Notes under the pieces: model-generated
Database searches by the model: none
Told to the model about the DNA's origin: nothing
What the model saw: the letters and a program-made list of their open reading frames with translations, nothing else
Part shown: positions 25,151 through 38,090 of the stretch, piece by piece
How the letters are laid out: each line of letters opens with the position of its first letter
Position numbering within the stretch: position 1 is the first letter of the stretch
Assembly: GCA_950295325.1 (NCBI GenBank)
Contig: OX485804.1
Location: 30,506,001-30,566,000 of the forward strand
Length of the DNA stretch: 60,000 bases
Direction: 5' to 3'
Origin: Polytrichum commune
Lineage: Eukaryota > Streptophyta > Polytrichopsida > Polytrichales > Polytrichaceae
Made by a program: the position numbers and the translations under genes

Positions 25151-25596
25151 ACGAGCTTAAGTGTAAAAAAAAGCGTGGATTCCTGGGACCCAGAAACTAG
25201 TGCTCCGACAACAGTCTCTCAACCTTCATCATTTTGATGCTTATGGACATCGAACCCTTGGGGCATATTATTTGGAGCTTTGCTACGGAACAGTCTGCTT
25301 TACATGAGATAACAAGGAAAGATGAGCATAATAAAGATCCCCACTCTGGTTTCTTAATACAGTCAAAGGCTATTCTTTGATGTTTTAGAACAATATCTTT
25401 GTGGCCAGAATTTTTGTTCGGCTATTATTATAAAATAACATGACAAATGCCTCGAAATTCGCTCCAATGCCAAAAAAATTAGACTCTATGATTGCAAGAT
25501 GCTAGTTGCAATGCATTGATGAGTCCACTTCCCACAGGTGCTTCTGTAATTATGTTGTTCGCCGAGCCTTCATCCTGGATGCGAATTGGCCTGATG

Positions 25597-26335
25597 AGGG
25601 TGAGTTTCCATGTAGGCCAGTCACCCACTAGATTCTAGAAAACAATGGGTCGGAGGTGTTCGCTTGTATTTAAGCGCAAGATGTCATCTAGTCACATTCT
25701 AGCAATTCACTGGAATGTGGAGGGTCGTGCATGCAAGCTATTAGATTTCCGTGTGTCTACTAAAGAATCTTAGACCTACAAGTGTTGGTAACCAATGGTT
25801 TTGTAGATCGGTTTTAACCTGGAGGAGGGTGCTAGTAAGTGGGCCCGGATTGAGACTCGGGGGGGGGGGGGGTAGTCATTGGTTGGAGTAGCAATATACG
25901 TGCGAACAAATGATAGGGTATTTTAAAAACATGGGGGCAAAAATTTATAAATGGACTTAAGAGTAATATAGGGTATCAAAAATGGCACTGGACATCTTTA
26001 AAGTACTATAGGGTATGGAATAATAGGTAATTTGGAATTACAAGTAATGCAAGCCATTTTTCTATTAACCCAAAGTGGAAATTTACATAATGATAGCATG
26101 TGGAAAAAAGAAGAGAATTGAAAGTAATACCCCCCTATAAAATAGTGTTGTTCGCACCTATATCCTTAACTTTTTAACACACCCCCCCCCCCCGAGGATT
26201 GAGAAAATGGGAATAGCTAGTTGGCACATACAAACCCTACCCAACTAGATGCCTTTTACATTTGGGGGGGTTTGTCCTAATTTCCACTAGAATGTGATGG
26301 ACGAGCAACCTACATGGAAACTCACCCTTATGCTA
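25597..26335. mobile_element. Inverted-repeat element interrupted by a hAT-type MITE
   Basis: The outer ends 'gggtgagtttccatgtagg' (about 25598) and the inverse (ending about 26330) are followed inwards by related 'ctaga(t/a)tctag' and 'tctag' blocks. The arms are ~45 bp. The element contains the 341-bp nested MITE at 25856-26196. The flanking bases on the two sides are not identical. Confidence 0.55.
25856..26196. mobile_element. MITE with poly-G termini and 8-bp target duplication
   Basis: The ends are CTC followed by a run of about 14 G, and the inverse (a run of C then GAG). An 8-bp direct repeat GATTGAGA flanks it (25848-25855 and 26197-26204). Inner arms share 'gtgcgaacaa'. Target length fits hAT. 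The G/C runs are prone to sequencing and assembly length errors. Confidence 0.7.
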
Positions 26336-26629
26336 CTCAACATGGCCTAGGGCTAGATACCCACATCTTTAAGCTCAGCCTCCACCATTATTACCAAGGT
26401 AAAAGAGGTATAGTGAATACACGATCCCAATAAGTTTGTGGTCAATTTATCTCCAACAGGTCTCCCTAAACTAATTTGGGACCTCTTATGCTAATTTTGG
26501 GGTCAAAGTGTCTAGAAAAGAATTTTAAATGCTACAATAGAATTCCTTAAGTTTTCACCTCCTCTTATATTGCTAGGGGCCCAACTCAAAGAGGTTGGCT
26601 TTTAACTCTGAGCCTTAAAATAAGTACAC

Positions 26630-26805
26630 TCCACCAAGGTTTGTGAGGCCTTGTGAGCCTCGGACACTTATATCTAAGTGGTATATGACATCCCTTGTAG
26701 TTAAGAACTGGATGCCAAAAATACATGTGTTATGATAAGATTGAACTATCCCCTCAAAATGTAGACACCAATCTAGGTTCAATAGGGAGCACAATTGGGA
26801 AGGCC
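26630..26805 (-). repeat. Dispersed repeat R1, copy 3
   Basis: Inverted relative to 1-170 and 16510-16690. It is closer to the second copy. No coding content. Confidence 0.5.
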
Positions 26806-29689
26806 TATGTAATGTGAAGAGAAAGAGAATATTCATTATTTACCTCTCATAAATTTGGCATCTCAACTTCAATTTTGAAAGTTCAAATGAGAATCTTCAT
26901 GATTTGGAAATGCTAACTAGATGAGCAATTTCCGCGTTGATCTAACGGTCCAAATTGTATATGTGGAGTTTGGAATTGCCCACAATAGGACTCCGCCATA
27001 TCTCACCTCAGAGTTAGGAATACATGTTAGCTATGGACTTTCACCTTTTGTGAGTGAAAATTGAAGTCAAGACTAAGAAGTTATTGCATTGTGTCATTCC
27101 AAATTGTAAATGATACTAAATACCATATATGGTGTAGTAGGATGTCGTAACACATCATATATCTTAAAGGAATTCATTGAATGATAAGATTATTTTTTGA
27201 ATAAAAATATCTCTTGGGTGGGTGGGTTTTTATAATTACGAATGTTGTCTGGAGGAAGTATGATCGAACCTAACAAAGGCGTGTTAACACATGAAGGTCA
27301 TGCCACCGAATTTGTTATAATGAGCTCTAATAAACTTAAGATGTTTTCTTGTTTAACCTTTACAAGATGCCAAGATCATGCATTAAGTTATGAGAAACTT
27401 TAAGTTCACACCATGGGCAAAAGGAACCCTTCCGTCCATCTTATCAACCAACCCTCATTACCAACTTCTATAATTTTGGTGCATTACCAACAGGAAGTGG
27501 TTTGTCATCATGCAACCATCTTGTTGTAACCACAATGGCTGGAAATACGACTCTAATTTGCGAAAAGCTAAACTAGTAGCTTTCAACTTCAAGAATAATC
27601 AAAAAAATAAATCAAAATATTTCAAAACAATTATGGGTTGTTAGATCTTGCAACAACATGCCAACTTTTATGTTATAACTTCCTTGTTATCACTTTTGTG
27701 TGCTCTTGTGGCCGACAGGGGGCTTGTTGCAACCATTGCTTGTGTCTTGTGGTGACATTAGGACATGACAACATTCATGGAGGAAGTCGTGCCTCTAACA
27801 TGGACCACCTTGCCCCATAATTATCTCTTGGACTTTGTAGACTTAAAGAATTTTAAGTTTTTTGATGTCATTTATTATGTGTTCTTACTCATTGATAAGT
27901 GTGCATGTATTCATCTCCACACAATTCATGTGCTATTTCCATATTAAATGACTATTCAATCGTGCTTGGTGGGATGCACGTGCATGTCTACATCACTAAC
28001 TCCTCGTTCCATTACTTGTGCTAGATGATTAATAGGATTCTCACTTCCCACATAGTCCCTTTTTGTGTCTTTGCAACCCCCTCCTCACGCTATACACCCG
28101 CATGCTCCTTACATCCTGTTGCACTCTCTAAACCAACTAAAAACACTTGCATGCGTATCCACACATCATTTTCTAATGGGAGCATTTCCCAACGTTGCGT
28201 CTAGTACAAACAATAATATTGCTCCTATGAGGTTGGATTCTTGTAGCATCACCAAGGGCTATTATAGTAAGTCTATCATTGTTGGTGTGGTCGTGTGAAA
28301 TCAGTGGTGCCATCCATCTTGGCTCACTCTAATTAAGCTTTCTTGTGCATTACAACCCTCCACTTTGAATTTTCTTCCCCACACAAAAGCAGAGGTGTGC
28401 ATGCTTTGGGAATTCAAACGGTTGGTCATTTGGCTCCTTCACAATCCCATTGAAGTTCACAAACAAAAATCCATCCATGTCTGTCTTTTATGTGGCATTT
28501 TTATTATCATCCACTTTGTTTGCAAGTCATGTCATCTATGCAAACTGCATGAGCACAATGGGTATACTTGCATTCCCATAGTTTAAATGCAGCACCCAAT
28601 GTTGCAATTTCCCCCCACGGGCCACACTGTTGGAGCATGGCCCCTTGTCAATTGCGGTGTTGAAGATGCTTTCAATATCATAACCATACGTTGTCATTCT
28701 CTAACATGAAGCATCAATACAAGGGTAATGATTTTCATACACATTCATTATCGAGTACCTCATTGCAATGTACGTGGGGGAAATTGAAATAAGGCGTAGC
28801 TCATCAACTCTCCTTCCACTTTCCCCTTCGTTGCCATTCATCACATGTCACACATCCACACTCCCAATAAGTTGAAACTAGTTGACCTCCCCGTCGTTTG
28901 CGCTTCCACTCCATGTTCTAGGCCTCAAACCTAGACTTGCAATTTGCAATCCATTATCAATCATGATTATTCATTATCATTGTCATATTCTTATGGCACC
29001 CCGCAAACTTCCCTCACAAATTATCGCTCTCCACAAAATTCTAACTTTGTCAATGCCATTTTCTTTTTTATGTAGGCCTTGAATCATAACATGTCATAAC
29101 ATGCACTTGAATCATCCATTCCGTCTACACACTTGCCATCAATATTACGTTAAATGCTTTTAGGACGGATTGGACTCCTATACCTTCTCCCACTACCATG
29201 CCATGTGCATGCTTCCAATTCATCTCCAGCGACAAAACGTTGTGTTGCTTAACTGAAACGAGGACCCATGGCATTCATATTGTTCAATACATAATCGTGA
29301 GCTATGATCCGCATTTGCTCGGGTAGACATTCCAACACATATGCCCCTTCTAAAATCTCCCCTACCCCTCTCTTCTTGTTTTCTTCAATCCAAAGCCTCA
29401 TAATTGCCGGGTTGAAATTATTCATATACTCTATAGACTTTCACAAGTCCAAGTGTTTCCTTTATCAAGTATAACTTGGCCATTGTTACCTCCAGAGTTG
29501 CCAAGTTGTGAACCATGTTCATCCTTTCAAGGCCATACATTTAGCACACATGCACATGTTACAAAATGTATAGTTGCTTCATAGTGTGTAATATTAGATG
29601 TGCCCTAACTTGTAAAAAGGAAGGTGGTTCCCCGGGGGGGTGGTCTCCTCATTGCAAACTTAAATAACATACATGATTTTACATAAGAA
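26806..29689. other. Gene-free region
   Basis: AT-rich DNA with many short open frames on both strands and no recognisable domain. No inverted or tandem structure stood out. Confidence 0.4.
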
Positions 29690-29790
29690 GTTTATAGAGA
29701 TAAACAAATGTATACATACTAATGGCATGCTAGAAAATGGACTAATGTATTTATACTAAGCTTTCCAATTTAATGTGATAATTACCTCCA
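29690..29790 (+). repeat. Dispersed repeat R2, copy 3
   Basis: Same core as 11640-11745 ('gataaacaaatgtatac', 'catgctagaaaatgga', 'aatttaatgtgat'). Confidence 0.5.
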
Positions 29791-30479
29791 GGTTTGTTGG
29801 AGATGTGGAGGTCTACCACTTCATTTGGATCAATCACCTTTGCACAAATGTGCCGAAAATACTACCACATCCTCATGATTGTCATCCATGTTCAGTTAAC
29901 TATTAGTCCTTCAAACAAAACGAAAACACCTATTGTGTCATTTGAATATGCCAATTGTATGCATTGTCACCTTCGCATTCTAATGCCTTCATCTTTTGCA
30001 AGTGGGATTGTATTGATTTGTGAGGTCGCCAACCTTGCAGAATCAATGGTCACATAAAGCACTTAACCCAATCCTTATCAAAAAAACTAAAGGCAAGATG
30101 AACAACATTCACCTTGCTAATGGACACCCTAAAGCCTTTTGCAAAAAGGTTTGGATTGGGAGTCACCCGACATTTGGTCTTAGGGAGACACCCCCAACTT
30201 CTCACAAATTAATGTTACCACTCGAGATTTCTAGCTCTATGGACACCTTAATTAAAAGTTTTGGGACACACCCTTACCAATTCGGGTAGGCTAAGGAGGC
30301 CAAATTCCTTCACTAGGACTAGTTGAACTAGCCCATGAAGTGGGAGATGTCCGAAGAAACCACCCCATAACCTCATTACCCTTCTCCACTCATACAAACT
30401 TTTGGTCCTTTGTGCAAGGCCCCCACCTAATCAACAAAGAATGAAATGTCCATGTAAAGCGAAGCCAAATACCCATTGT

Positions 30480-31300
30480 GTGGTTACATCCCAACAGACA
30501 TTAGGCATCATCTCAAGGTCCACCCTCGCAAGTGGCATGTCAAGCCACTCAATGAATGCACAACAAACAATTACTTAAAAAACGATGGTGTTTTCCAATC
30601 CCGGTGGTTTTTAGATGACCGTCAACCCAAAATTGGCATCAGCCATTACTTCCACATTGCAACCTTCACCCCGACTAATATCACATGCAACTTCATTTTA
30701 TTGCAAACAAAACACTTCCAACATTTTCTTCCACATTTGGCACTAATCATCATATTCACGGGCATTTACCTCAAAGTACATAATGTCATACGGTCACATT
30801 CTCCTCTTCAACTCATGAACTTTAAAAGGTTCTTGCGTTGTGTATGTGTGATGTCCAAGTGCACTTGGCCACTTCTTGTATGAATTGACGTTTTCCAATA
30901 CCTCAGTGGGTGTGCTCTCTGTCAACATGACATGTGTTTCCAATTTCTTGTTGAAAAAACTTCATGCATAATTGCATATGTATAGTTGCAATGCAACACC
31001 GCCGCAAACCCTTGTACACCAATTTTCCCATGTCCTTTAACCTCCAAGACGCCATGTTTGGTCCACATGGAATATGATATGCCGCCCTTTGGTGTGCACA
31101 TCCAAAGAGCATGCAGAGACCTAGATAATTACTCCCACCTTCATTGTAAATTGTCTTTGAGGCGATGGCATGCAGTGGTCATACTTAAAACTTCTAATTT
31201 TCCATACCTTTGTTTATTCGCAATCACAACTTGCATAAAGACATCAAAGTGCACACCTTTCACCGATGTGGGGCATGTTATGAGCATCAATGGCTAATTT
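30480..31300 (-). pseudogene. Possible decayed coding sequence of unknown family
   Basis: On the minus strand, one frame from about 30915 to 30600 reads like protein, with stops interspersed (for example EVLENVNSYKKWPSALG, then HTYTTQEPFKVHELKRRM, then EGCNVEVMADANFGLT). Several stops are one change from sense codons. Upstream sequence (31300-30920) gives similar patches in other frames. No domain was recognised. A dead transposon gene is the likeliest reading. Confidence 0.25.
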
Positions 31301-33671
31301 TTTAGTTTTTATTTATTTAAAAATCAATGGTAATCAGCCACCATGGAGGCAAAGTGTCCACAAATACATATGCGCGCCATGTCTGAAATTGACCACACTA
31401 GTGATGCAATCACTAGTGGTAATCTTGACATTGTGTACTTTAAATGGTATGCTTAGCCTCTGCCTCAAGGTAGAAGCAACTAGTAAGACTTTTATAGTTA
31501 AATACATCTCACTATAATCAAAATATTAGAAAGGATAACAGCTCACTTCCGAGTCTAAATATACCCACAATTTATTTACCTTTCTTTAGATGCATAGTTG
31601 GCAATAGTTTTCCTTGCTAACTAAGATTGAGGTGGGAGTAACCACAAGGAAGCCTAAGATTAGGTTGACATTATTCACATTTGGAAGTGAATCAACATTA
31701 TATTCTTGGCATCTTTGGAGCAGGGCCCATGGCCCACCAACTCCCTAGGTCTACTAGATAATGTTGTGGCACGTAGTAGCTTTAAGATCGTATACGTAGT
31801 CAAGAACTACTAGTAAATCTACTATTATCATGAAACTCACCAAGGCCATAGTACAAGCAACCTAAGGATTCACTAAAGGTAAGGGCGAAAGGTACAAGCA
31901 ATTAGTATGTCCATTTTCCCATGCACTCATTAAGGTTAAGGCTAAATATTGAGTACAAAACACCCAAATGGATGCAACAACCTATCTTATGGCATGGCCC
32001 TACAAACAAGTTTTATGCTCAAACCATGTTAGAGGTCATGCTAAACAGATATCCTCTAGAGGTTTGAAGTTGATTCATCTGCACTCAATCCAGATCGTAG
32101 CTTACTCCTGATTTGATTTGGGTTCTTTGATTCTGATGTTATTACATGGTTCAGGACGATTTCACCTTCAATGGACGTGACTGCCATTAATTCCTCGAGC
32201 TACCTGCCATGATTTTATATCCGATTTATTGTATACAAAGTTACTGGGTCTCACAGGTACAAACTTGAGCCCATCAAGTTCTGTGCTGGGCCACAGGAGT
32301 ATGAGGTACACTCATGACTCATGAAAGATTCATGTGACTGCATGCAGAGACTGAGGCAAGTGTACATCTTCCTACTTTAATACTGATGTCATCACGTGGC
32401 TCCTCAAGGGTCCACACGTACACTTTGAGGTCCTCCTCATCATTCCAGCAAGGGACATCATGATCAGTAGTCTTGACCATGTGCTCTGGAGTAAATACGT
32501 ACACTGGCCCCAAGTCTGAATCTCCAAGTGCATTAAAGTTTTAACATGGCCCACGTTATTCCCCATTAAAAAAACTTTTGTGGGCTCATAGATCTTAACC
32601 ACTGCTGTGCCCCAGACTGTCTAATAGGACTACTAATTTAGTGTCCTGGTTCGTGCAATCCTTGTTCCAGCAGTGCACTAAATAATTTTCCATTTGTAAC
32701 CCCACGCTTATGCTGGAACGGTCTAACAACAAGTCCTCAGTTGCATTCTAAGTTAGATCATAATATGTATTTTGAGTGGTACTACCCTTTTGATATATAG
32801 TGTGTTGGACGAAGAGCTCCATGCATCGCATTGGGGTGTTCATTACTTAATTGATATTCTAGGAGACCCTCATGTAAGAGAAGTGCATGTAAGAGAAGTA
32901 TTTCCTTTCTGTAGACTTTGGAGGTGTAACTTACATGTGTATATGGTGATAGAGCTATCTCCTCCTGCTACAAAGTGCTAGACCACTCCACTTGTGCACC
33001 TTGAATGGTATTTCTGTAGCAAACTTTAGTGGAAGGTCAGTTGAAGGACACTAATGACCATTACTACCTATGCACCCAATGTTAACATATCCGACATATA
33101 TAGTGGATCGAGAGGGAAGTGTTTCATGCAAGTGTACCTCTCATCCATCTATGTCAAAATCCTGCTGCAGATTAGGTTTGTCATTAATTGATGTGAATTC
33201 AGAGTGTCAAATCAAAGTAACTTCCTGTTTCATGACATTGTCATTGAATGAATGAGAGGTACTCCTATATGCTAACAATTCCCATATGCATGAGTACGCA
33301 CTGAACCTAATGTACACAATATATAAAAATTTACAGGTGGAACTGTACATGCTATAAATGATTGCAAGATATTACAAGATTATGCTACCTACAAATTTTA
33401 ATACTACTGCAGCATACTAAAGGAACCATTGTGAAGCTTTCCATGTTCCCAGCGTCCCCAGGATCAGTGCTCAAAAGTTACTTCCTGATTAAGCGCCAAC
33501 GTAGAATCATTTACATGTTCTGGCCGAAAGACACATGCCCAATATTATATTCCAGCTTCATTTACTGTGCAAAGAAATAGTAGCCATCAGAACAGTAAAA
33601 GAATAGCCAGAAGAAGCATCATCGTTCAAGATAAAACACTCTGCAAATGAATACTCTCCAAAAATTTCCCA
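31301..33671. other. Gene-free region downstream of the F-box gene
   Basis: No recognised gene or transposon ends. The right end should hold the 3' UTR of the F-box gene (minus strand). Confidence 0.4.
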
Positions 33672-35247
33672 TCACACTTTCGCATTAAAATCTGGTCTGA
33701 ACACAAATCCAAGTGTATTGAGGCTGTGAAAACGTTTTCCAGTGACCTCTGGAGCAGCAATTTTTTTAGATTCCTTGAAGCCTTTCTCAATGTCATAAAC
33801 TTCCATGGTATTTTCCACTGTGTTGAAAATTGATATCTCATGATCACTGATGGGCAGACATGTGAATTCCGGATACACAAGGAGACCTCTGCTGCCTTTT
33901 CGTTTCAGATTCATCATCTCCTCCCAAATTTCTTCCCCCTCGGGTGGATCGATGTGGAACTTGTGGATACAGAAACTCACCTCCTTGCCATATTCCTGCT
34001 CGGAAAACACATAGATGGAGCCACCACACTCCAGGATGTGAGAAGTTGCAATGATAGAATCCCCATTTTCGCCTGTCATGACGGGGATTTGAATTATGCG
34101 GTCGCTTCGCCATTTGCCTAGCTTCATATCATACACAATCACACCCTTTCCCCCACCCTGCAGAACTGCAATACATAACAGAAGCTCCAAGCACCTTGAG
34201 TCGTCTTTGAAGTATGCACCATTCTGGTATTCATTAAGACCAAACTCCGGCCCTGGCAAATCCCCTTTCTCGACCCATGTGTTGGTCTTGGAACTGTAAA
34301 CTTCTGTCTTCTTTGATAGACTCTCTGTTCCAATGGAGGAGCTTCCGGCGACAAGAACTTCATAACCATTGTTGTCGTCAAGTCTTTTGACATGCATGAG
34401 GACCGGGTGTCGTTGATAAAGCAACGTCGGCAGACACTTAGACTCCTTTGTGACGGGATTGCAAATGATGAGCTTTGCGCGCTTCGGAGGCTTTTCGACA
34501 TTTACACACAAGAGCCCCGCGCCACCTGCCACCAGATGATCCTTGAATAGTTCTGGGTCAGGTGGCGGGATGCAATCAAGAGTAGGGAGCCTCCTCCATC
34601 TGCCAGAATCGTAACCTGACCACTCCCATTGCCTCCCGTCACCGATCGTAAAAAACATGGGGCTGTAAGCACCTTCGGAGGGACGAGAGGCCACTCGCAA
34701 TTGCCAAAACGAATCACGCTTCGTAAGGATTCTAAATTGTTTGCTGACCACACGTACCTTGAAGACATCGTGCAACGGCAAATAACTGAGAATAATTTCC
34801 AGTATGTCCTCAGTTAGATTATCCAATAATCTCGGATTCTTATCCTCAAAGCCACTCCGGAATTCCTCTGTTCCCGATAACTCCACCTCGTTAGTGAAGA
34901 CATCTTGCAACGGCAAATAACTGAGAATTTTCAGCATGCCCCGAGTTATATTATCCAATTGGGACGGATTCTTATCCTCAAAGCCACTCTGGAATTCCTC
35001 TGTTCCCGATAACTCCACCTCATTAGTCTGCAAAGTATTCTGCACAGATGGGTCATGCAAGCCATTAAGGGCGCCAACAGTCACCGATGATCCCGGTGAA
35101 CTTTGCAACTCAGATTGCCGTTGTGGTGACACTTGGGACACTCTGCGAGTATTCCCTTGTTCGGTATCGCGAACTCTGGCAGAACCTGACTTTTTGCCGA
35201 CCTTCGATAATCTCTTCCCGGTCGGGCGTTGCGACCTCCCAGAAGTG
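33672..35247 (-). CDS. F-box protein with duplicated half F-box; 5' end unresolved
   Basis: The reading frame is uninterrupted from an in-frame TGA at 35253-35255 down to the stop at 33672. F-box proteins select substrates for SCF ubiquitin ligases by binding SKP1. The F-box (LLDNLTEDILEIILSYLPL, then HDVFKVRVVSKQFR, then WQLRV) lies near nucleotides 34700-34835. A ~330-residue C-terminal region follows with LIICNPVTKESKCLPTL, VYSSKTNTW, VIVYDMKLGKWR and VYDIEKGF. These resemble the propeller-type repeats of F-box/kelch and F-box-associated proteins. There is no ATG between the TGA and 34937, so the protein probably starts in an upstream exon; a plausible acceptor (...acag) precedes 35247. 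The N-terminal part is basic and Ser/Arg-rich, and then the F-box beginning is present twice in tandem (34896-35027 and 34761-34895). Start, leader and any intron are unknown. Confidence 0.85.
34761..35027 (-). repeat. In-frame tandem duplication of 132/135 bp in the F-box gene
   Basis: Two consecutive units both begin TNEVELSGTEEF, contain SGFEDKNP and end SYLPL(Q/H)DVF. They differ by a 3-bp indel and several substitutions. The first unit therefore contains an incomplete second F-box (helix 1 and the SYLPL core) lacking the VVSKQFR half. Confidence 0.9.
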
Positions 35248-35395
35248 CTGTTTCAAAAGTGTGGGATAGTGAATGTCTGCTATTCAACTTCTTCAACATG
35301 TTGAACAAATCAACAATAGTCGCTGAACAAGTAATGAAAAATCAAAAGGAGCTCGAAATAGTCGCGGGCTATAATGTAGCACACAGCATTCTACG

Positions 35396-35755
35396 GTAGC
35401 TAACACATATTACAGTAATACAAATTTCCATGACTTCAAAAAAGGTGTCCTCTGAAAACCTCCTTACTGAAGATAAGCTGGAAAGTATCACTTACTATTT
35501 GGAATTACGCAATGCTAGAACTATTTTGCTCTATATCTCATATCTTGCCAACAAATGTCAAAAATCGGCTGTTTGGACATTACAGAACATCTAAGACTAG
35601 AAACATGGGAGAGCAATCTACCTGCTAGGAAAACGGGGGTTCAGACACACGTGTATTGCACATACCTCTGGCTACATTCGCGGTGCTTCTTCCCCCTCTC
35701 TACGTGGCCATTACCAGCCGGCGATCGTTCTCCAACACATCTTGGGGTTCTCGTG
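35396..35755. repeat. 360-bp unit shared with the interior of the gypsy element
   Basis: Nearly identical to 51483-51671 plus 52652-52824. That copy is the same unit split by a solo LTR. Here it lies just upstream of the F-box gene (minus strand), so it may overlap that gene's promoter or leader. The part at about 35486-35600 resembles the left half of MITE M1. The two ends of the unit are not inverted repeats of each other, and no target duplication was seen. Confidence 0.85.
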
Positions 35756-37877
35756 GGCATGCTGCGTAGATCGCCTCACTTCGGAATAGGAAGCTTTGTA
35801 CACAGGTATTTCAAGCGCACAATGGATTATGTACACTTACAAATTTCCCTTGAACGCAAACAAGATACAAGCAGGGATCTGATGGAGCCACAAAACCTAA
35901 TCACTTGTCACGAGATGCAATCCATTGCTCCCCGCGAAGAGTGAGGTGTGACCTCTGAGTGACCTTGAATAGAAAGAGATAATGCTTAGTTGACAACAAA
36001 GGAGTATGCCGAGATTTCAAAGCTCATGTAGGAGAGTCGAAAATAACATAGACAGGCTCATACTCTAGTAAGGACGGACATGATTCTTCTAACCAAGTTC
36101 ATGCATCAGAGATGATGTGTGGAAGGATGTTGGAACTCCTAGGGTTGATGAAAACAGGACAAAAGCGCACTAAGCTGAGCTGCGCCCGTCTCCGAAGACG
36201 CTGCGCATCGTGGTCAATTTCTTCCAATTTCTTCACTTGGCCATGTGCCCTCTCAAGCTCTTCCAAAGTCAGATCAATCAAAGAACAGAAAACAAAAAAT
36301 TCGAAGCACGCGAGGTGAGCCATTCATTTACTCTGCAATGGCGGGTGTAATTCTTCATATCCACTTCACAAGTCCGGCTTGCAAGCTTTATATTAACAAG
36401 AAACGCCGTCAAACTGACACTACCAAGGCGAGCCTGCCTTAGCCATCCAGAGAACTCAAGGTTTCACTTCACCGATACACAAAAGATGAAGCCACAAGAG
36501 AACCGAAGTTTCGCAAGAACACGACGAACCAAATTTGCCAAACGCTCACGCCGCTCCTCCCCTAACACATGTACAACTGGTGGCCCTTCACAGAGATTCT
36601 CAAGGCAACCATTATCCTTCCATGACACTGAAGGTTAAGCTTTAGATGTAAGGAATGAGTCACACAGGGCAGGCATGCACTCCGTAGAAGAAGTCACAAC
36701 AGGTGCTTCCATGACACTGAAGGTTAAGCTTTAGATGTAAGGAATGAGTCACACAGGGCAGGCATGCACTCCGTAGAAGAAGTCACAACAGGTGCACGAT
36801 GGAGTGAGGGAGGAGGAGCGGCGACTGAAAATCGATTGTGCTGAACGCAAATCACACTAGAATGTTGAATTGAAGCCATAACCAGCGCTTTTTAAGCTCG
36901 ATATTTCCGATACGATACAAGAGCAACTCTGATAGAGCCCCTCGGAGATGGTCTCCCAGCAACACTGCCATTTAAAAGCACCAATTAAGTACAAAACAAA
37001 CAATAGGAGCAGTATAAGAAGAATGCAAAAACACATTAATAGAAGAGCACCAACTTTGGCCAAACAACAATGGCTAATCGAGGATCTATTTGCCCAACGA
37101 GGCGGTGTAAGAAGTGATCCACTAAGGGGGATAACACCTTCATTTGATAGAAGACTCTCATAACATCATGCAGATGTATGGACTGAGTTCAAATTCTTTA
37201 CTCAACATGTAATAGGAGCCTCCGTCGTCTTACCTTCATGGGAATAAACTTAGATTATAAGAAGAAATTGACATTGGTATGAATAATGTGTAATGTCATT
37301 ACGAATATTATGATTGGTTTGGTCCAAGATGACTGTAAACTACCGGATGATAGTGGAAAGGTACCGAAAAACGAACCGAGTGGTTGGTGGTTCGATTCTT
37401 GGCTATGAAATCTTCTCGCTACTTGACATGAAAAACGCATAAGGTAGCCACACACCTCCTTTGTTCCCCGGGGGAAAATGAATATTATGAATAATGTTGG
37501 TATCCCTATTGAATAATAGTGCTATGAATAGTTCAAAACGAATTGTGTCTAGTCCATCCGAATGCCAAGTGGCAATCTAAGTGCATTTACTATAACCAAA
37601 TAATACTACTATGTTTGGGTGTGCCCACATACAGTAACATAATTATTTTATTCGAGGGTTAAAGGAACTAGCCCAAATGGCCAAGTAATGTTACACACCC
37701 ACAATAAGGTTGATTTTGTGGTGATTCTCACCTAGCAATTCAACACCAATGGAACCCCAAGTGAATAGTAACAAATTCAGTTTATAATTTAGTAACACCA
37801 CCTTTACTACCGATGCAATAAAATAATTTTGTGGGTTTCTTTTCTCTTGCAATTGACTATATCCAACAACCATTTCT
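35756..37877. other. Region upstream of the F-box gene with an 89-bp tandem duplication
   Basis: Contains an apparently perfect two-copy repeat (36618-36706 and 36707-36795). A 74-codon minus-strand frame with a real ATG (36099-36323) has a short coiled-coil-like stretch but no family resemblance. It could be an upstream exon of the F-box gene or chance. Nothing else was recognised. Confidence 0.45.
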
Positions 37878-38090
37878 CATTGATTATCCCAATTAATACT
37901 GCTATTGTTTGGAGTTACACAATGCAATAATATATTACTCTTGAATTCAATTCTTACTAACAAAAGTTCAATAGGTTGTTCAGACATTACAAAACATAAA
38001 TGACTTTGCTTGATAAAATATTACATTCTCATTAAATAGTTATAGCATTGCGTAACTCCAAACAGTAACACATAACTGGGATAATCAATG
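37878..38090. mobile_element. MITE family M1, copy 2 (213 bp)
   Basis: The inverted ends start CATTGATTATCCCA on both sides and continue through 'gtttggagttac' and 'caatgc' (about 45 bp). Central parts match 370-590, including 'ctcattaaatagttatagc'. Better preserved than copy 1. No clear target duplication. Confidence 0.75.

Noticed and set aside
36099-36323. 74-codon minus-strand frame as first exon of the F-box gene
   Set aside because: No donor/acceptor pair with matching phase could be chosen over others; mentioned only as a possibility.
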